Shown in pieces: positions 32,172 through 33,355 of a DNA stretch of 33,355 bases. Under the pieces are notes generated by a model that was not told where the DNA came from, searched no databases, and saw only the letters and a list, made by a program, of their open reading frames with translations. The DNA lies in the NCBI RefSeq assembly GCF_016650035.1, contig NZ_JAENWM010000039.1:1-33355 (forward strand), in the 5' to 3' direction. A program made the position numbers and the translations under genes. Source of the stretch: Clostridium sp. (lineage in GTDB: Bacteria > Bacillota > Clostridia > Clostridiales > Clostridiaceae). Numbering within the stretch: position 1 is the stretch's first letter; each line of letters opens with the position of its first letter.

Positions 32172-32961
32172 GAGTGCCTCCCATAATTTCTTCTATTCCT
32201 CTATTTATAAATACTCTAGCAAGAATTTGTCTATATTCTTTGCTACCCCTCATATTGCTTTGAAATTTCACTTCTTTCATTACATGTTCTACTAAAAAAT
32301 CAATTTCTTCTTTAGTTGGATTTTCACTAAGAATTATTCCAGTCTTATTTACTAATATTGCCTTTTGAGGCCGAGCACCTAATACTATTGTCCATTTATC
32401 TAAAGACTTTGAAATTGCAACAGTAAGAATTGGAATATCAGTAGCAGTGATTCTTTGTGTTAAATAAGATACTTTTCTTGGATCCTTCTTAATTATAATT
32501 CTTACTAAAATATCATTATCATATGACATATCTTTAAAAATTGATAACGGAATAATTCCGACATTATATAACTCTACATAAGTGTCTAATGCTAATAAAG
32601 ATGTTAAAATATCTGAAAACCCAAATCGGGAATATATACTTCCTCCGATAGTTGCACAATTTCTGAATTGTACTCCTACTATATGTACTAAAGATCTTGA
32701 TATAGCACCATTAAAATAAGAGTTTAATGATTTATTAACTTCCATATCCCTTAATGTACACATACAACCTATTTTAAAATACTCTTCATCTTCTTCAACC
32801 TTATCTAATCCTAATTTTGATAAATCAATAGCTGTTTGAATTTTACGTTCACCCATCTTAAGCCAAGCAATACCGCCTAGTACAACATTGTTCTTCTTTT
32901 GATTTAAATCATATGCTTGTGCTAACTCTTCTACTACTACATAATTTTTAATTGTAAACAA
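32161..32961 (-). CDS. Second hydroxylase FAD-binding subunit
   Basis: This 266-aa subunit is shorter than XdhB (295 aa). The first FAD motif is VVLGGIAWLKMG in place of AGGS/T, and the second is FRNCATIGGSIYSRFGFSD. A shortened C-terminal domain follows (WTIVLGARPQKA...). The start is TTG at 32961, eight bases after AGGAGG; there is no competing ATG. It is the first gene of the FAD - [2Fe-2S] - Mo order, different from the Mo - FAD - [2Fe-2S] order of xdhABC, again showing two independent lineages. It is co-transcribed with both following genes through overlaps. Confidence 0.88.
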   Translation of the reverse strand: MFTIKNYVVVEELAQAYDLNQKKNNVVLGGIAWLKMGERKIQTAIDLSKLGLDKVEEDEEYFKIGCMCTLRDMEVNKSLNSYFNGAISRSLVHIVGVQFRNCATIGGSIYSRFGFSDILTSLLALDTYVELYNVGIIPLSIFKDMSYDNDILVRIIIKKDPRKVSYLTQRITATDIPILTVAISKSLDKWTIVLGARPQKAILVNKTGIILSENPTKEEIDFLVEHVMKEVKFQSNMRGSKEYRQILARVFINRGIEEIMGGTHES

Positions 32962-33224
32962 TTTTCTTTCCTCCTAAATCTAAATTATTTCAAAGTTATC
33001 ACTTGGACAATTTAAAACAATATATGTAAATGGTTTTCACTAATAAACTTTTTCTAATTATATTTAAGTCGTCCTCCACATCCGTTTTTTTACATTGACG
33101 AACATTATAGAACTATTTTATAATAATGTACGTATTTTCAAGCTAATATTACCACATATATAACCTTTTTTCTACATTTTTCTATTATTTTTTCAAATAA
33201 AAAAAACTATGTATTAATAAACTG
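32962..33224. other. Upstream region of the second hydroxylase operon
   Basis: An A/T-rich gap that must contain the minus-strand promoter of the FAD-subunit gene. A minus-strand TATAAT at 33109-33104 would give a ~140-base leader, but its -35 region is poor. The leader contains a G/C-richer segment around 33068-33085 with no class I recognise. I looked for a purine riboswitch and found none. Confidence 0.4.
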
Positions 33225-33280
33225 GTACCTATAGACTGGACACTTAGAAAAAAAGTGTTTGAGCTGTAGGTGCTTTTTTT
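33225..33280 (+). terminator. Terminator-like hairpin at the insertion-sequence left end
   Basis: GTACCTATAG (33225-33234) pairs with CTGTAGGTGC (33264-33273), inner ACACTT (33240-33245) with AAGTGT (33253-33258), then seven T's. This would block outside transcription from entering the transposase gene, or be the remains of a flanking terminator. Confidence 0.65.
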
Positions 33281-33313
33281 GTATAATTAAATACATAGTG
33301 AGAGGTGGTAATT

Positions 33314-33355
33314 ATGAGTAAAGTTTTATTTTCAAAAGCAGGTATATTAGCGCTC
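33314..33355 (+). CDS. Transposase OrfA-like N-terminus (partial)
   Basis: The 14 visible codons MSKVLFSKAGILAL follow GAGAGGTGG and run off the window. The start resembles IS3-family OrfA (helix-turn-helix) proteins. The fragment is too short for certainty. Confidence 0.5.
   Translation, partial: MSKVLFSKAGILAL

Larger units (their letters stand above)
33225..33355 (+). mobile_element. Left end of an IS3-like insertion sequence (partial)
   Basis: The terminal hairpin with GGACACTTAG...AAGTGT and the immediately following small-protein start look like the left end of an IS3-family element. The exact tip and target duplication cannot be set because the right end is outside the window. It lies ~260 bases upstream of the second hydroxylase operon. 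Confidence 0.5.

Noticed and set aside
32982-33010. Minus-strand TTGTCC-17-TAATTT as promoter of the second hydroxylase operon
   Set aside because: Transcription would start inside the ribosome site of the first gene, which leaves no usable leader.

Overview
The window looks like chromosome of a low-GC anaerobic Firmicute close to Clostridium. Support for this: strongly A/T-biased codons and intergenic DNA, AGGAGG-type ribosome sites with frequent GTG/TTG starts, [FeFe]-hydrogenase and its maturase, and molybdenum hydroxylases of purine metabolism. No rRNA, tRNA or CRISPR array was seen. I cannot name the species.

Layout. 1-1800: tail of a thiolase, phosphatidylserine synthase (pssA) and a convergent polysaccharide deacetylase. 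1880-10990: a hydrogen-metabolism block. The maturation GTPase hydF has a consensus promoter and a long leader that contains a terminator-like hairpin. It is followed by a three-gene operon: a [2Fe-2S] protein, a PAS-containing sensory-type [FeFe]-hydrogenase with the proton-relay Cys replaced by Ala, and a SpoIIE/PP2C phosphatase. Convergent to these is hydCBA, a NAD-linked trimeric [FeFe]-hydrogenase whose -35 box overlaps a near-consensus Rex operator. 11200-14020: an uncharacterised internally duplicated protein, a 26-aa hydrophobic peptide gene enclosed by a 16-bp inverted repeat, a membrane HD-GYP protein and a DUF5317-type membrane protein. 14190-17990: CopZ-like chaperone, YfcE-like phosphodiesterase, a nuclease-fold-like hypothetical, an EamA transporter and a 2-hydroxyacid dehydrogenase.

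18000-28620 is a purine catabolism/salvage block. A YheO-type regulator is divergent from an NCS2 permease, adenine deaminase, 8-oxoguanine deaminase, three-subunit xanthine dehydrogenase (xdhABC) and a guanine/hypoxanthine permease. Adenine would become hypoxanthine and then xanthine. 8-Oxoguanine would become urate, which an anaerobe can reduce to xanthine with the same dehydrogenase. 28930-32961 holds a second three-subunit molybdenum hydroxylase operon on the minus strand, ending in a frameshifted, truncated NCS2 permease pseudogene within a decayed ~0.9 kb stretch. The window ends in the left end of an IS3-like element.

Most unusual items: the inverted-repeat-enclosed peptide locus before the HD-GYP gene, the sensory hydrogenase/phosphatase operon, the Rex-operator/promoter overlap at hydCBA, the hydF leader, and the paired palindromes in the purine regulator/permease gap. 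All functions are inferred from reading the sequence; no searches were run.
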